The notes under the pieces: generated by a model
What the model was told of the DNA's origin: nothing
Database searches by the model: none
The model's input: only the letters and a program-made list of their open reading frames with translations
Source of the DNA: Oecophyllibacter saccharovorans
GTDB taxonomy: Bacteria > Pseudomonadota > Alphaproteobacteria > Acetobacterales > Acetobacteraceae
Assembly (NCBI RefSeq): GCF_006542375.1
Contig: NZ_CP038143.1
Coordinates: 1,860,001 to 1,924,000 of the forward strand
Direction of reading: 5' to 3'
DNA length: 64,000 nucleotides
Made by a program: the position numbers and the translations under genes
In this document: positions 37,097 to 46,383 of the stretch, in pieces
How the letters are laid out: each line of letters opens with the position of its first letter
Numbering within the stretch: the first letter of the stretch is position 1

Positions 37097-37486
37097 ATGA
37101 CAGACACGCAGTCACCGCCTCTTTTCCTGACCCTGGCTGATGACAGCTGGCAGCGGGCTTATCATGCTTTTGTCCTAGCCGCGGGGGCTCTGGCACTGGA
37201 GAGGGAAGTCGTTCTTTTCGCCGGTGGAAAATCAGTTCTTGCCCTGACCCGAACAGCTGACAGGCTGCAGGATCAACCTGCGGAAGAGGAAATGCGCCGC
37301 AAAGCCCTGCCCACCCTGCTGGAACTCAGGACGGCGTGTCTGGACCTGGGGATGCGGCTTCTGGCGTGCGAAAGCGGCATGCGCCTTGCCGGGCTGAGTC
37401 CGGGCGATCTGTGCGAAAGCGTGGAGGTGGGTGGCGTGGTGGAATTCCTGGTCCTGGCAGGCACACGGCCCATCACAGCTCTCTGA
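37097..37486 (+). CDS. DsrE/DsrF-like protein, 129 aa
   Basis: The Rossmann-like start (FLTLADDSWQRAYHAFVLAAGALALEREVVLFAGG) and LACESGMRLAGL with a conserved Cys91 are typical of DsrE-like proteins, several of which carry sulfur as a cysteine persulfide. It lies just after the MoeB/ThiF-like gene, so a part in sulfur relay to thiamine or molybdopterin is reasonable but inferred. No partner DsrF/DsrH genes adjacent. Confidence 0.72.
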   Translation: MTDTQSPPLFLTLADDSWQRAYHAFVLAAGALALEREVVLFAGGKSVLALTRTADRLQDQPAEEEMRRKALPTLLELRTACLDLGMRLLACESGMRLAGLSPGDLCESVEVGGVVEFLVLAGTRPITAL

Positions 37487-37515
37487 TCGCCTGGCCCAGG
37501 CAAGATCCCTGCCGG

Positions 37516-39318
37516 TCAGAGCGGGGCACAGGCAGTTTCCAGCCACTGGCGCTCTTTACCTTCCAGATGTGGGCTCACCCGCCGCCATGTTTCAGCATGA
37601 TAAGCGTCAACCCAGCGCCGTTCTTGGGGCGTGAGCAATGCGGTGTCGATCAGTTGGCGGTCAATGGGTGTGTAGCTCAGCGTCTCGAACTCCAGAAAAG
37701 GTCCCCGCGGGCCTTTGACATCATTTTCACGCACGAGCAGCAGATTTTCTATCCGGATGCCGAACGCGCCGGGTTCGTAATAGGCCGGCTCATTGGAAAG
37801 AATCATACCGGCCTGCAAGGCGGTCGGCCGTGGCGCAGGCGAGATTGATTGCGGCCCTTCATGCACCGAGAGATAACTGCCAATCCCGTGCCCGGTGCCA
37901 TGATCATAATCCAGCCCGGCTTCCCACAGGGCAGCCCGGGCCAGTGTATCAAGCCGGTAGCCGGGCGTGCCGGCGGGAAAGCGCGCCCGTGCCAGGGCGA
38001 TATGGCCTTTGAGAACGCGTGTGAAAGCGTTTCTGACATGCTGCGGCGGCTGCGCGCCCGCTTCACCAAGCCAGACCGTACGCGTGATATCGGTCGTGCC
38101 GAAATGATATTGCCCGCCACTGTCCACCAGATAGACAGAATTGGGCGTCAGAACACGGTCTTTGCCCGCTTCGGCCCGGTAATGGGGTGAAGCGCCATTG
38201 GGTCCAACGCCAGAAATGGTTTCAAAACTGAGCCCGGCGCATTCCGGGGCAGCCCGACGAAAATCATTCAGTTGTGCTGCCAGCGCAGTTTCGCTTTCGC
38301 CGATCCCATGCTGCGTCAGCCAGCTCAGGAAGCGGGCCATGGCAATGCCGTCTAGGGCCTGGGCTTTCCTGTGGCCTTCCTGCTCGACGGGATTTTTCAG
38401 GGCTTTCGGCAATGTGCACAGGTCAGGGGCCAGCACCGGCGTCACTCCACCTGCTTCAAGCTGTTCGACAAACCAGGCGGGAGTGGTGGCGGGGTCAAGC
38501 CGGACCTTCTGGCCCGTGAAAGCATGAAGGTGCTTTTTCAGCTCCTGGGGCGGATAAACCTCTATTCCCTCTTCAAGCCAATCGCCCCCCTGGCTGAAAC
38601 GCGTCGGATCCATGAAAAGAGCTGCCTGTCCGTCAGCCATCAGCAGAGCGTAGCCTTGGGCCACTGGCAGCATTTCGAGGTCCTGACCACGCAGGTTGAA
38701 AAGCCAGGCGATTGAGGTGCAGTCAGCCAGAATCATGGCTGCCTGGCCAGCATTGCGCAGCTCACGGGCAATTTTCTGGCGTTTGCCGGCACTGCTTTCT
38801 CCCGCCAGCTCGAGCGGCTGCGGGGTGACGATTGAAGCAGGCGGGGTGGGGCGATCCTGCCAGACCAGGTCAACGGGATTCATCTCCACCGCAACGAAAC
38901 GGGTCTGGGCTTCCGGTGCCTGTTCCCGCGGCTGCCACGCGGCCAGCTGGTCCGGGCTGACCAGCCTGGGGTCATAACCGATCCGCTTTCCGGCGGCGTG
39001 ATCGCCCAGCCACTGCTGCGGCGGATCAAGGGTGATGTGACGGCGCTCCCACAAATCATGGGGCACCTGTTCCTCCATCTGGGCTGTATAGCGACCATCT
39101 GAAAAGACACACGCCTTGTCTTCAAGCACAATGGCCAGACCGGCACTTCCCGTAAAGCCAGTCAGCCAGGCCAGGCGTTCATCAGAGGGAGCCACATATT
39201 CCCCCAGGTAGCCGTCACCACGCGGCAGGATGAACCCATCCAGGGATTGGTCACGAAGGGCTTTCCTTACTGCGACAGGGCGTTCACGGAGTGGGAGGGA
39301 AGAGGACGGCATGGGCAA
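37516..39318 (-). CDS. pepP: Xaa-Pro aminopeptidase (M24B, aminopeptidase P)
   Basis: 600 residues, the long three-domain form. Two creatinase-like N-terminal domains (about 10-155 and 165-310) precede the pita-bread catalytic domain. Metal ligands are Asp399 (VDSGGQY), Asp410 (TTDITRT), His near 476 (GTGHGIGSYLSVHEGP), and two Glu (SNEPAYYEPG, EFETLSYTPID). It releases N-terminal residues next to proline. Last gene of the pcrA-prmA-pepP run, about 50 bp after prmA. Confidence 0.95.
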   Translation of the reverse strand: MPMPSSSLPLRERPVAVRKALRDQSLDGFILPRGDGYLGEYVAPSDERLAWLTGFTGSAGLAIVLEDKACVFSDGRYTAQMEEQVPHDLWERRHITLDPPQQWLGDHAAGKRIGYDPRLVSPDQLAAWQPREQAPEAQTRFVAVEMNPVDLVWQDRPTPPASIVTPQPLELAGESSAGKRQKIARELRNAGQAAMILADCTSIAWLFNLRGQDLEMLPVAQGYALLMADGQAALFMDPTRFSQGGDWLEEGIEVYPPQELKKHLHAFTGQKVRLDPATTPAWFVEQLEAGGVTPVLAPDLCTLPKALKNPVEQEGHRKAQALDGIAMARFLSWLTQHGIGESETALAAQLNDFRRAAPECAGLSFETISGVGPNGASPHYRAEAGKDRVLTPNSVYLVDSGGQYHFGTTDITRTVWLGEAGAQPPQHVRNAFTRVLKGHIALARARFPAGTPGYRLDTLARAALWEAGLDYDHGTGHGIGSYLSVHEGPQSISPAPRPTALQAGMILSNEPAYYEPGAFGIRIENLLLVRENDVKGPRGPFLEFETLSYTPIDRQLIDTALLTPQERRWVDAYHAETWRRVSPHLEGKERQWLETACAPL

Positions 39319-39369
39319 AGAGCCTCCACAAAAAAAATGCGTCAGCAGGACGGCGCAGACCGGGCAGGT

Positions 39370-40332
39370 TCAGGCGCGTTTGCGCAGGATCAGCGTACTC
39401 CATGGACCTTCCTGCAGCCGGTGTTCCAGAACGAGGCCCTGGCGGCGATGGGCAGCCAGCACCATTCGCACTTGAGTGTCCAGCAGGCCGGCCAGAATGG
39501 CTGTCCCGCCCGGGCGCAGTGCCTGTGCAAGCGAGCGGGCCATGCGGCAGAGGGGGCGGGCGAGGATATTGGCGAAGACGAGGTCATAAGGTGCATTGGC
39601 GCGCACGGCAGCCGTGTGCCAGCCATTGCCGAAACGACAGTCGAGCTGCGGGCCCAGATTGTTCAGGCGTGCATTGGCGGCAGCCACCCGAACCGACCAC
39701 GGCTCGATATCAACAGCCAGAACGGGTTTGCCGAGCAGCTTGGCTGCGGCCATGGCCAGGATGCCGGAGCCGCATCCCATATCGAGAATCTTCCGGGGCC
39801 GGCGATAAGCGATCTTTTCAAGCGCGCGCAGACAGCCACGTGTCGAGCCGTGCTCACCGGAACCGAAGGCAATGCCGGCGTCCAGCCTGATATTCAGGCG
39901 GTGATCCTGTGGTCGGGGCGGCAGATGCGTGCCGAGAATCGTGAAGCGCTGCCCGACCTGCTGGGGCGGAAACGCCTCCTGGGTACGGTGGAGCCACCCT
40001 TCGGCTTCCGTCGCAACCCGGGTCAGGGGCGCCTCCTCACCGGTCAGGAGGCGCGCAATATCGAGGGCAGCCTCAAGTTCACCGTCATTCTGCCCGCTTT
40101 CCCTGACTCCTTCCAGACGCCAGTATTTCTGCGCGTCATCCTCCTCGAAAATGCCGACAGTCTGGCAACAGGACAGCAGGGCCTGTTCAAAGAGAGGAGC
40201 ATGCGCTTCCTCCACCACCACGCTGACGGTTTCAAGCGGGCGTGCATAACGCGCCCCGATATGGCGTGGGGCGATTGTTGAAGGGCTGGCGCTTCGGGAA
40301 GCGACCGCACCTGCAGGAACAGAAGCTTTCAC
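39370..40332 (-). CDS. prmA: Ribosomal protein L11 methyltransferase
   Basis: 320 residues. SAM-dependent N-methylation of ribosomal protein L11. The N-terminal substrate-recognition domain is followed by RLDAGIAFGSGEHGSTRGCL (usual PGxAFGTGxHxTT), the SAM motif LDMGCGSGILAMAA, and VFANILARPL (usual ANIL-x-x-PL). It overlaps the pcrA stop by 4 bp. Confidence 0.94.
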   Translation of the reverse strand: MKASVPAGAVASRSASPSTIAPRHIGARYARPLETVSVVVEEAHAPLFEQALLSCCQTVGIFEEDDAQKYWRLEGVRESGQNDGELEAALDIARLLTGEEAPLTRVATEAEGWLHRTQEAFPPQQVGQRFTILGTHLPPRPQDHRLNIRLDAGIAFGSGEHGSTRGCLRALEKIAYRRPRKILDMGCGSGILAMAAAKLLGKPVLAVDIEPWSVRVAAANARLNNLGPQLDCRFGNGWHTAAVRANAPYDLVFANILARPLCRMARSLAQALRPGGTAILAGLLDTQVRMVLAAHRRQGLVLEHRLQEGPWSTLILRKRA

Positions 40333-42554
40333 GGAAGGATCTCCACGAAATCAGCCATGATGTGTTTCTGCCCTGCCTCTTCGAACTCGATGGTGAGACG
40401 ATTGCGCTCAATGTCTGTCACAACCCCCACGCCGAAACGGGGATGTCTTACCGTAGCGCCCAGTTCTGGAGCTGGGCCGGTGCGGGTGGGAGGACGGGTG
40501 GCCTTCAGTTCTGCCAGCATCTCCTGGCCAAGCCGGTTCCGGCGACCGAAGGCAGGGGCACCGAAAGAGCTTTGGGGCCGTTTCAGGCGCGTGCGATTGA
40601 CATGTTCATCAGGCAGCTCCTCCAGAAAGCGGCTCGGCAGGGATTCCTGCCATCCCGCATAAAGGCGCCGACTGTCGGCATGGAGAATAATGGCACGTTT
40701 GCGGGCACGGGTCAGGCCGACATAAGCGAGCCTTCTTTCCTCTTCCAGAGCGCGGTTTCCGCCTTCATCGAGCGAGCGCTGCGAGGGGAAAAGCCCTTCT
40801 TCCCAGCCGGGCAGGAAGACCGTATCGAACTCCAGGCCTTTGGCGGCGTGAAGGGTCATGAGGCTGATACGGTCCACTTGGCCCTGCAGCTGGTCGCTGT
40901 CCATCACCAGGGCGATGTGCTCCAGGAATTCAGGCAGGGTGGGAAACTCACCGATGGCCCGCAGCAGCTCGCGCAGGTTGTCCAGCCGGCCCGGTGCTTC
41001 GATCGAGGTGTCATCACGCCACATCTGCAGGTAACCGCTGTCTTCGAGCAGCTGTTCCACCGCCACGACATGCCCCTGGGTAGCCAGGGTTTCACGGGCA
41101 CGGTCAAAGGCGTCGAGCAGGCGCTGCAGTTCATCGGCTGCCTTGCCCTTGAGCTCCTTGCGCTCCAGCATCTGGCGGATGGTGGCCTGCAGGGGCAGCT
41201 GTCGCTCGCGGCCTACGGCACGCAGGCGCTCGAGCGATTTGGGTCCGATGCCGCGCTTTGGGGTATTGATGATCCGCTCAAAGGCGAGGTCGTCAGCGGG
41301 TTGGACAAGGGCGCGCATATAGGCCGTGCCATCGCGGATTTCCGCACGCTCATAAAAACGCAGGCCGCCGATGACCTGATAGGGGATCCCGAGGCGAATC
41401 AGGCTCTCCTCGAAAGGCCGGGTCTGGAAACCGGCCCGCATCAGGACTGCCATTTCCGCCAGCGACTGCCCCTCCTGGTGGAAGCGCTGCACCATTCCAC
41501 CTACCGTGCGGGCTTCATCATCGGAATCAGGTGTGTTGATGACAGTCACCGGCTCGCCTTCAAGCGCCTGCTGACCGGCATGCAGGGTTTTGCCCAGACG
41601 TTCTTCATTATGGGCGATAATGCCTGCAGCAGCCCCCAGGATACGTGGGGTAGAGCGGTAGTTGCGTTCCAGCCGGACAATATGCGCGCCCGGAAAATCC
41701 TTCTCAAAGCGCAGGATGTTCTCGATATCCGCTCCACGCCATGAATAGATGGACTGATCGTCATCGCCGACACAGGCGATATTGGCCGGGCGGTTGTCAG
41801 GGCGCTTGGCCAGGAGGCGCAGCCACAGATACTGAATGGTGTTGGTATCCTGGTACTCGTCCACCAGGATGTAGTGAAACCGTTTGTGATAATATTCCAG
41901 GATATCTGGATGCGTGCGGAAAATCGTCACCATGTGAAGCATGAGGTCGCCGAAGTCACAGGCATTCAGTTCACGCAGCCGGTTCTGGTAGGCGGTATAC
42001 ACCGCACGCGCATGGCCGTTGGCAACCTGTGCTTCATCATGGGCAGGCGTAATGGCGTCAGGCAGGAGGCCACGGTCTTTCCAGGTCTGGATCTGGTTGA
42101 GAATCTGTGCCGCCGGCCAGCGTTTGAGGTCAATCCGGAAAGGCGCCATGACCTGTTTGAGCAGCCGGATCTGGTCGTCCGTATCCAGAATGGTGAAGTC
42201 CCGCTCCAGCCCTGCCAGGTCAGCATGACGGCGCAGCATGCGGGCGCAAAGCGAGTGAAAGGTGCCCAACCACAGGGAATCGACAGGTTTGCCCAGAAGC
42301 GTGCCAATGCGTTCACGCATTTCGCGCGCCGCTTTGTTGGTGAAGGTGACCGCCAGGATCTGTTCAGGCCATGCATGGCCCTGCAGGAGAATATGTGCAA
42401 AGCGTGTTGTCAGGACGCGCGTCTTGCCTGTGCCGGCACCGGCCAGGATAAGAAGCGGTCCTTCCGTGGTTTCCACGGCCTGGCGTTGCTCATCATTGAG
42501 CGCGGAAAGATACGCGCCCTGGGGAGAGGGGGGAAAGAGATCATCAGCCACCAT
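40329..42554 (-). CDS. pcrA: ATP-dependent DNA helicase, UvrD/PcrA type
   Basis: 741 residues from ATG 42554. A 3'-5' SF1A helicase for repair and replication-fork upkeep. LNDEQRQAV (Q motif), Walker A GAGTGKT at 39-45, VDEYQDTN, GDDDQSIYSWRGA, TLHAAKGLEF and VGLTRARKRA are all present. The C-terminal 45 residues (GATVRHPRFGVGVV...) form the Tudor-like domain that in PcrA binds RNA polymerase. Only 25 bp separate its start from the divergent RadC-family gene. Confidence 0.96.
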   Translation of the reverse strand: MVADDLFPPSPQGAYLSALNDEQRQAVETTEGPLLILAGAGTGKTRVLTTRFAHILLQGHAWPEQILAVTFTNKAAREMRERIGTLLGKPVDSLWLGTFHSLCARMLRRHADLAGLERDFTILDTDDQIRLLKQVMAPFRIDLKRWPAAQILNQIQTWKDRGLLPDAITPAHDEAQVANGHARAVYTAYQNRLRELNACDFGDLMLHMVTIFRTHPDILEYYHKRFHYILVDEYQDTNTIQYLWLRLLAKRPDNRPANIACVGDDDQSIYSWRGADIENILRFEKDFPGAHIVRLERNYRSTPRILGAAAGIIAHNEERLGKTLHAGQQALEGEPVTVINTPDSDDEARTVGGMVQRFHQEGQSLAEMAVLMRAGFQTRPFEESLIRLGIPYQVIGGLRFYERAEIRDGTAYMRALVQPADDLAFERIINTPKRGIGPKSLERLRAVGRERQLPLQATIRQMLERKELKGKAADELQRLLDAFDRARETLATQGHVVAVEQLLEDSGYLQMWRDDTSIEAPGRLDNLRELLRAIGEFPTLPEFLEHIALVMDSDQLQGQVDRISLMTLHAAKGLEFDTVFLPGWEEGLFPSQRSLDEGGNRALEEERRLAYVGLTRARKRAIILHADSRRLYAGWQESLPSRFLEELPDEHVNRTRLKRPQSSFGAPAFGRRNRLGQEMLAELKATRPPTRTGPAPELGATVRHPRFGVGVVTDIERNRLTIEFEEAGQKHIMADFVEILP

Positions 42555-42579
42555 ATGAACATACTGCCAGGCCACGTGG

Positions 42580-43299
42580 ATGGCCAAGCCTAAACCTGCT
42601 TCTGCTGCAGGCGCGCCTGGCAGGGCTGAAATATCCGTCACTTCAGGACACCGCAGCCGCATGCGCAGGCGGGTGCTGGAGCACGGGGCCGCGTCTCTGG
42701 CGGATTATGAATTGCTGGAAATGCTGCTGTTCTGCGGGATTCCGCGCCGGGACACCAAACCGGTGGCCAAAAAGCTTCTGCAGAAATTCGGCTCTCTTGC
42801 CGGCGTGTTTCAGGCCTCCCGCAGAGAGCTTATGGAGAGCGGGCTTAATCAGCGCTCAGCAGAGCTGCTGGAGTTCCCGCGACTGGGCGCAAAATCTCTG
42901 GCGGCCAGCACCGGACCGGTGATGCCGGTCCTGGGAGATTGGCAGGCATTGGTTGCTTATCTGGAGCAGCATTGTCAGCCGGGTATCTTCTGCAGGCTGC
43001 TTTATCTCGACAACCGCAACCGCTTGCTGGGTGACAGAATACTGAGCGAAACACCTCAACCCCTGGTCGGTCTGCTCAGGCAAGCGGCTGGGCAGGGCCT
43101 GGTTCTGCAGGCAACCGCCCTGATCGTTGTCCTGTGCGCACCACGCGGCACGGCTGTGGGACTGGCGCAAGGCGTGCGTGGACTGACCCTGGCGCTTAAA
43201 CCGCTCTCTCTTATCATTCACGATGCCGTTCTGGTGGACTATGTCCACAAAGACAGGCTGGCCTGGATGATGAGTTTCTCTCAGGAAAACCTTTTATAA
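42580..43299 (+). CDS. RadC-family protein with degenerate JAMM domain (paralogue 1)
   Basis: 239 residues. The N-terminal UPF0758 part is well kept: GHRSRMRRR at 23-31, LADYELLEMLLFCGIPRRDTKPVAKKLL at 40-67, and a helix-hairpin-helix-like region. The JPN/JAMM half keeps the fold pattern (FCRLLYLDNRNRLLGD, LTLALKPLSLIIHDAVLV) but not the metal site: the Glu is Arg153 and the HxHPSG loop reads CAPRGTA (186-192). It should lack metalloprotease activity. It stands 31 bp before an intact-JAMM paralogue. Confidence 0.85.
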   Translation: MAKPKPASAAGAPGRAEISVTSGHRSRMRRRVLEHGAASLADYELLEMLLFCGIPRRDTKPVAKKLLQKFGSLAGVFQASRRELMESGLNQRSAELLEFPRLGAKSLAASTGPVMPVLGDWQALVAYLEQHCQPGIFCRLLYLDNRNRLLGDRILSETPQPLVGLLRQAAGQGLVLQATALIVVLCAPRGTAVGLAQGVRGLTLALKPLSLIIHDAVLVDYVHKDRLAWMMSFSQENLL

Positions 43300-43330
43300 A
43301 ACTATAAGGATCTCCGAGAGCTTCCAACCG

Positions 43331-43987
43331 ATGACCGACATGCCTCAATCCTTGCCGCTTCCCGATCCGCCAGAAACCTCCCTGCTGTTCAGGCGGCTGG
43401 CTGAACTGCTGAAAGGGGGAAGCGACGCAGCCGAACTGACCCAATACCTGACAGAAACTTTCCCCGATCTCGGCTCTCTTCTCAGCGCCTCGCCGGAAAG
43501 CTGGGCTCAGATGCCCCTGGCGGGAAAACAGTTTCCTGTCATGCTGCAGGTGATACGGGAGTGCGCTCTGCGCTATAATCGCGCCTGCCTGGCAGCAGGC
43601 AACCTTCTGGCAGATGAAAGCGGCTTGCTTGACTACCTGACCGCACGCCTGGGGTGGGAGCAGATCGAGAATTTCCACCTGCTGTTCCTGGACAGAAAAA
43701 ACCGTCTGATTGCTGACGAAATTCAGGGGTCCGGAACCGTCAATCACGCGCCCGTTTATCCACGTGAAGTCGCCCGGAAATGTCTGCTTCTGAACGCCAA
43801 CGGGCTGATCATGGCCCATAACCATCCCTCGGGGGACGCTACACCTTCACCGCAGGACGTGGTGATGACCCAGCAGGTAGAGGCGGCACTCAAAGTCATC
43901 GGGGTCAGGCTGATCAACCACTATATCATCGGGCGAGGAAGCCGGAGCAGCTTCCGCAATCTGGGGCTGCTGGAACCCGCAGGCTGA
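43331..43987 (+). CDS. radC: RadC-family JAMM protein (paralogue 2)
   Basis: 218 residues. The JAMM+ site is complete: Glu130 (LIADEIQ), His163 and His165 with Ser167 in HNHPSGD, and Asp176. TVNHAPVYPREV and RLINHYIIG are standard RadC. The N-terminal part is shortened and has lost the DYELLELLLF/IPR-DTKPLAK segment found in paralogue 1. RadC functions remain unclear despite the name. The pair is probably one transcript and ends at a hairpin with TTTT. Confidence 0.88.
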   Translation: MTDMPQSLPLPDPPETSLLFRRLAELLKGGSDAAELTQYLTETFPDLGSLLSASPESWAQMPLAGKQFPVMLQVIRECALRYNRACLAAGNLLADESGLLDYLTARLGWEQIENFHLLFLDRKNRLIADEIQGSGTVNHAPVYPREVARKCLLLNANGLIMAHNHPSGDATPSPQDVVMTQQVEAALKVIGVRLINHYIIGRGSRSSFRNLGLLEPAG

Positions 43988-44017
43988 GGCCGGCTTCTTG
44001 GCAGGCCGCTCAGTTTT
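43984..44017 (+). terminator. Imperfect hairpin with TTTT after radC
   Basis: CTGAG-(GCCGGCTTCTTGGCAGGCCG)-CTCAG followed by TTTT. It starts in the radC stop codon and overlaps the end of convergent purK by about 8 bp. Confidence 0.5.
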
Positions 44018-45155
44018 GGATGGATTCGGCTTCCAGCGGCGAAAGTGATGACAGTGTCAGGGGACCCGGCAGCGCCCCGAAAGGGTAAAGGCGGTTGACA
44101 TGGCCCATTTTCCGTCCTGGTCTGGCTTCCTCCTTGCCGTAGAGATGCACGCAGGCCGCATTCTCCTCCAGCAGTTCCGGAACGCAGGCCATGCCTTCAG
44201 GTCCGATCAGATTGTGCATGAAGACATCGGAATGTCGCCTGGTCTCGGGCAGGGGCAGGCCGGCGACAGCACGAATATGCATTTCAAACTGGTCGACAGG
44301 GCAGCCATCCATAGTCCAATGCCCGGAATTATGCGGGCGAGGGGCAATCTCATTGATGAGCAGGTTTCCTCGGGCATCCTCAAACATTTCGACCCCCAGC
44401 AGACCGATCAGCCCGAGATCACGGGCAAGCTTCTCGGCCATCTCCTGTGCCTTGCGGGCAAGCTCCGGGGAAATCGGGGCTGGGGCGATGCAAACGCGCA
44501 GGATACCGTCCCGATGATGGTTTTCCGTCGGGGTGAAAGAACGCATTTCGCCCTTTTCATTGCGCGCCACCATGACGCTCAGCTCCCGGGCGAAATCAAT
44601 CTTCTTCTCGGCAACAAGAGGATAAGGGAGATCTGTGTTTTCAAGAGCCGCCAGCTCTTCAGCGGCGTTGACGCGGAATTGGCCCTTACCGTCATAACCG
44701 AAGCACGTGGTTTTCAGGATGAGGGGGAAACCGAATTCCACCAAGGAGGCCAGGGCAGCCTGATCGGGCACCGACCGCCAGGGGGCGACCGGAAAGCCGA
44801 GTTTCCCAAGCCGTGTTTTTTCGGTGACGCGGTCCTGGCTGGTTTCCAGAATATGCCTGGAAGGCCGCACCGGGCAGAAGGCTTCAAGCTGTTTCAAACC
44901 CTGCAGGCTGATGTTTTCGAACTCGAAGGTGATCACGTCGCAATTGCGGGCAAATTCTTCAAGAACAGTCGGGTCATCATAGGCGCCGACAGTCAGCTCA
45001 TTTGCTGTCTGCGCTGCCGGTGCCTGGGCCGTATCGCTGAGGATGTGCGTCCTGAAACCCAGCCGTGCCGCTGCCATCGCTGACATACGGCCCAGCTGTC
45101 CGCCGCCGATGATGCCGATGGTGGCGCCTGGAAGAAGAGAAAAGGGGGTCGACAT
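44010..45155 (-). CDS. purK: 5-(carboxyamino)imidazole ribonucleotide synthase
   Basis: 381 residues, ATP-grasp enzyme that carboxylates AIR in purine synthesis. IGIIGGGQLGRMSAMAA at the N-terminus, LKTTCFGYDGKGQ, LLGVEMFEDARGNLLINEIAPRPHNSGHWTMD and the C-terminal HLYGKEEARPGRKMGHVN are typical. It follows purE by 52 bp, forming trcR-purE-purK. Confidence 0.96.
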   Translation of the reverse strand: MSTPFSLLPGATIGIIGGGQLGRMSAMAAARLGFRTHILSDTAQAPAAQTANELTVGAYDDPTVLEEFARNCDVITFEFENISLQGLKQLEAFCPVRPSRHILETSQDRVTEKTRLGKLGFPVAPWRSVPDQAALASLVEFGFPLILKTTCFGYDGKGQFRVNAAEELAALENTDLPYPLVAEKKIDFARELSVMVARNEKGEMRSFTPTENHHRDGILRVCIAPAPISPELARKAQEMAEKLARDLGLIGLLGVEMFEDARGNLLINEIAPRPHNSGHWTMDGCPVDQFEMHIRAVAGLPLPETRRHSDVFMHNLIGPEGMACVPELLEENAACVHLYGKEEARPGRKMGHVNRLYPFGALPGPLTLSSLSPLEAESIQN

Positions 45156-45207
45156 CGGTACGGGATCCTCCCTGGCGAAACGGGCGGGAACTCATGGAAA
45201 GGAGCGG

Positions 45208-45729
45208 TCAGGCCGCTGGGGTTTCAGCCACGTTTTCGGTCTGCTGCGTCCGCCACGCCTCAAGGCGCTGGTGAAGGGCGGGATCTGAAAGGGAGAGGAT
45301 GGAGGCAGCCAGCAGACCGGCATTGATGGCACCTGCCTTGCCAATGGCCAGCGTGCCGACAGGCACCCCACCCGGCATCTGAACGATCGAGAGAAGACTG
45401 TCCTGGCCCTTGAGCACCCGGCTTTCCACCGGCACTCCCAGAACGGGCAGCGTGGTCCAGGCTGCACACATGCCGGGTAGGTGTGCAGCCCCCCCAGCCC
45501 CAGCAATGATCGTTTTCAGACCCCGCTCACGTGCCGTCCGGGCATATTCAGCCAGGCGGTCAGGGGTCCTGTGAGCTGATACAATGCGCGTCTCAAAGGG
45601 AATGCCGAGTTTTTTCAGGATATCACAGGCATGACGCATGGTTTCCCAGTCAGACTGGCTGCCCATGATCACGCCAACCTGCGCCGGTGCCGGCTCAGAA
45701 GGGGAAGGAGGGCGCTGTCCGTCCGGCAT
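45208..45729 (-). CDS. purE: N5-carboxyaminoimidazole ribonucleotide mutase
   Basis: 173 residues from ATG 45729. Class I PurE moves the carboxylate from N5 to C4. GSQSDWETM at 23-31, SAHRTPDR at 51-58 with catalytic His, and [11 protein letters not shown] at 77-87 are intact. The N-terminal 15 residues are Pro-rich and extra. It starts 10 bp after trcR. Confidence 0.95.
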   Translation of the reverse strand: MPDGQRPPSPSEPAPAQVGVIMGSQSDWETMRHACDILKKLGIPFETRIVSAHRTPDRLAEYARTARERGLKTIIAGAGGAAHLPGMCAAWTTLPVLGVPVESRVLKGQDSLLSIVQMPGGVPVGTLAIGKAGAINAGLLAASILSLSDPALHQRLEAWRTQQTENVAETPAA

Positions 45730-45739
45730 AGGGTGGCCG

Positions 45740-46327
45740 TTACTGCTCAGAATGGGCAGACAGGTTTTCACCAGCCGTCTGGCCCGGCACGAGCTGTCCT
45801 TCACGGGCCAGGCGTTCATTGGCTGCCGAGACGGCTGTATTGAGATCCATCTGCGTGCACAGGCCCAGAATGACGGGGTCACGCGGCTTGATGTTGGCGC
45901 TGTTCCAGTGCTGGCGCGTCCGGATCTTGGCAATCGTGTCTTTTGTAGTGCCCAGAAGGCGCACGATCTGCGCATCTGCCAGCTGGGGGAACTGGCGCAG
46001 CAGGAAGGCGATGGCATCAGGGCGATCATTGCGCTTGGCGACCGGCGTATAACGCGCACCTTTGGCGCGACGTGCCACGGGATTGGTCGCCGCTGTCTTT
46101 TTCAGACGCGCTGCCGGATCAGCTTCACAACGCTTGATCTCCGCTTCAGTGACCTGATTGTTTGCGATCGGGTCATAGCCATTGATGCCAGCTGCCACTT
46201 CACCATCGGCGATGGCCTGGACTTCCAGGGGATGCATCCCGCAGAATTCGGCGATCTGGGTGAAGGTCAGACCGGTCTTGTCGATCAGCCACACTGCAGT
46301 GGCCTTGGGCATCAGCGGAAGGGACAT
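45740..46327 (-). CDS. trcR: Cell-cycle transcriptional regulator TrcR-like (DUF1013)
   Basis: 195 residues. [22 protein letters not shown] and the following [21 protein letters not shown] match DUF1013 proteins closely; the second half ([25 protein letters not shown]) looks like a helix-turn-helix. In Caulobacter TrcR is tied to CtrA-controlled cell-cycle transcription. It heads an operon with purE and purK, and an inverted repeat lies 57-91 bp upstream. Confidence 0.88.
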   Translation of the reverse strand: MSLPLMPKATAVWLIDKTGLTFTQIAEFCGMHPLEVQAIADGEVAAGINGYDPIANNQVTEAEIKRCEADPAARLKKTAATNPVARRAKGARYTPVAKRNDRPDAIAFLLRQFPQLADAQIVRLLGTTKDTIAKIRTRQHWNSANIKPRDPVILGLCTQMDLNTAVSAANERLAREGQLVPGQTAGENLSAHSEQ

Positions 46328-46383
46328 AACAGCAGGGTCTTTCGTAGCAGAACGAAGGGAAGAACGACGGTACGTCCTTCGGA

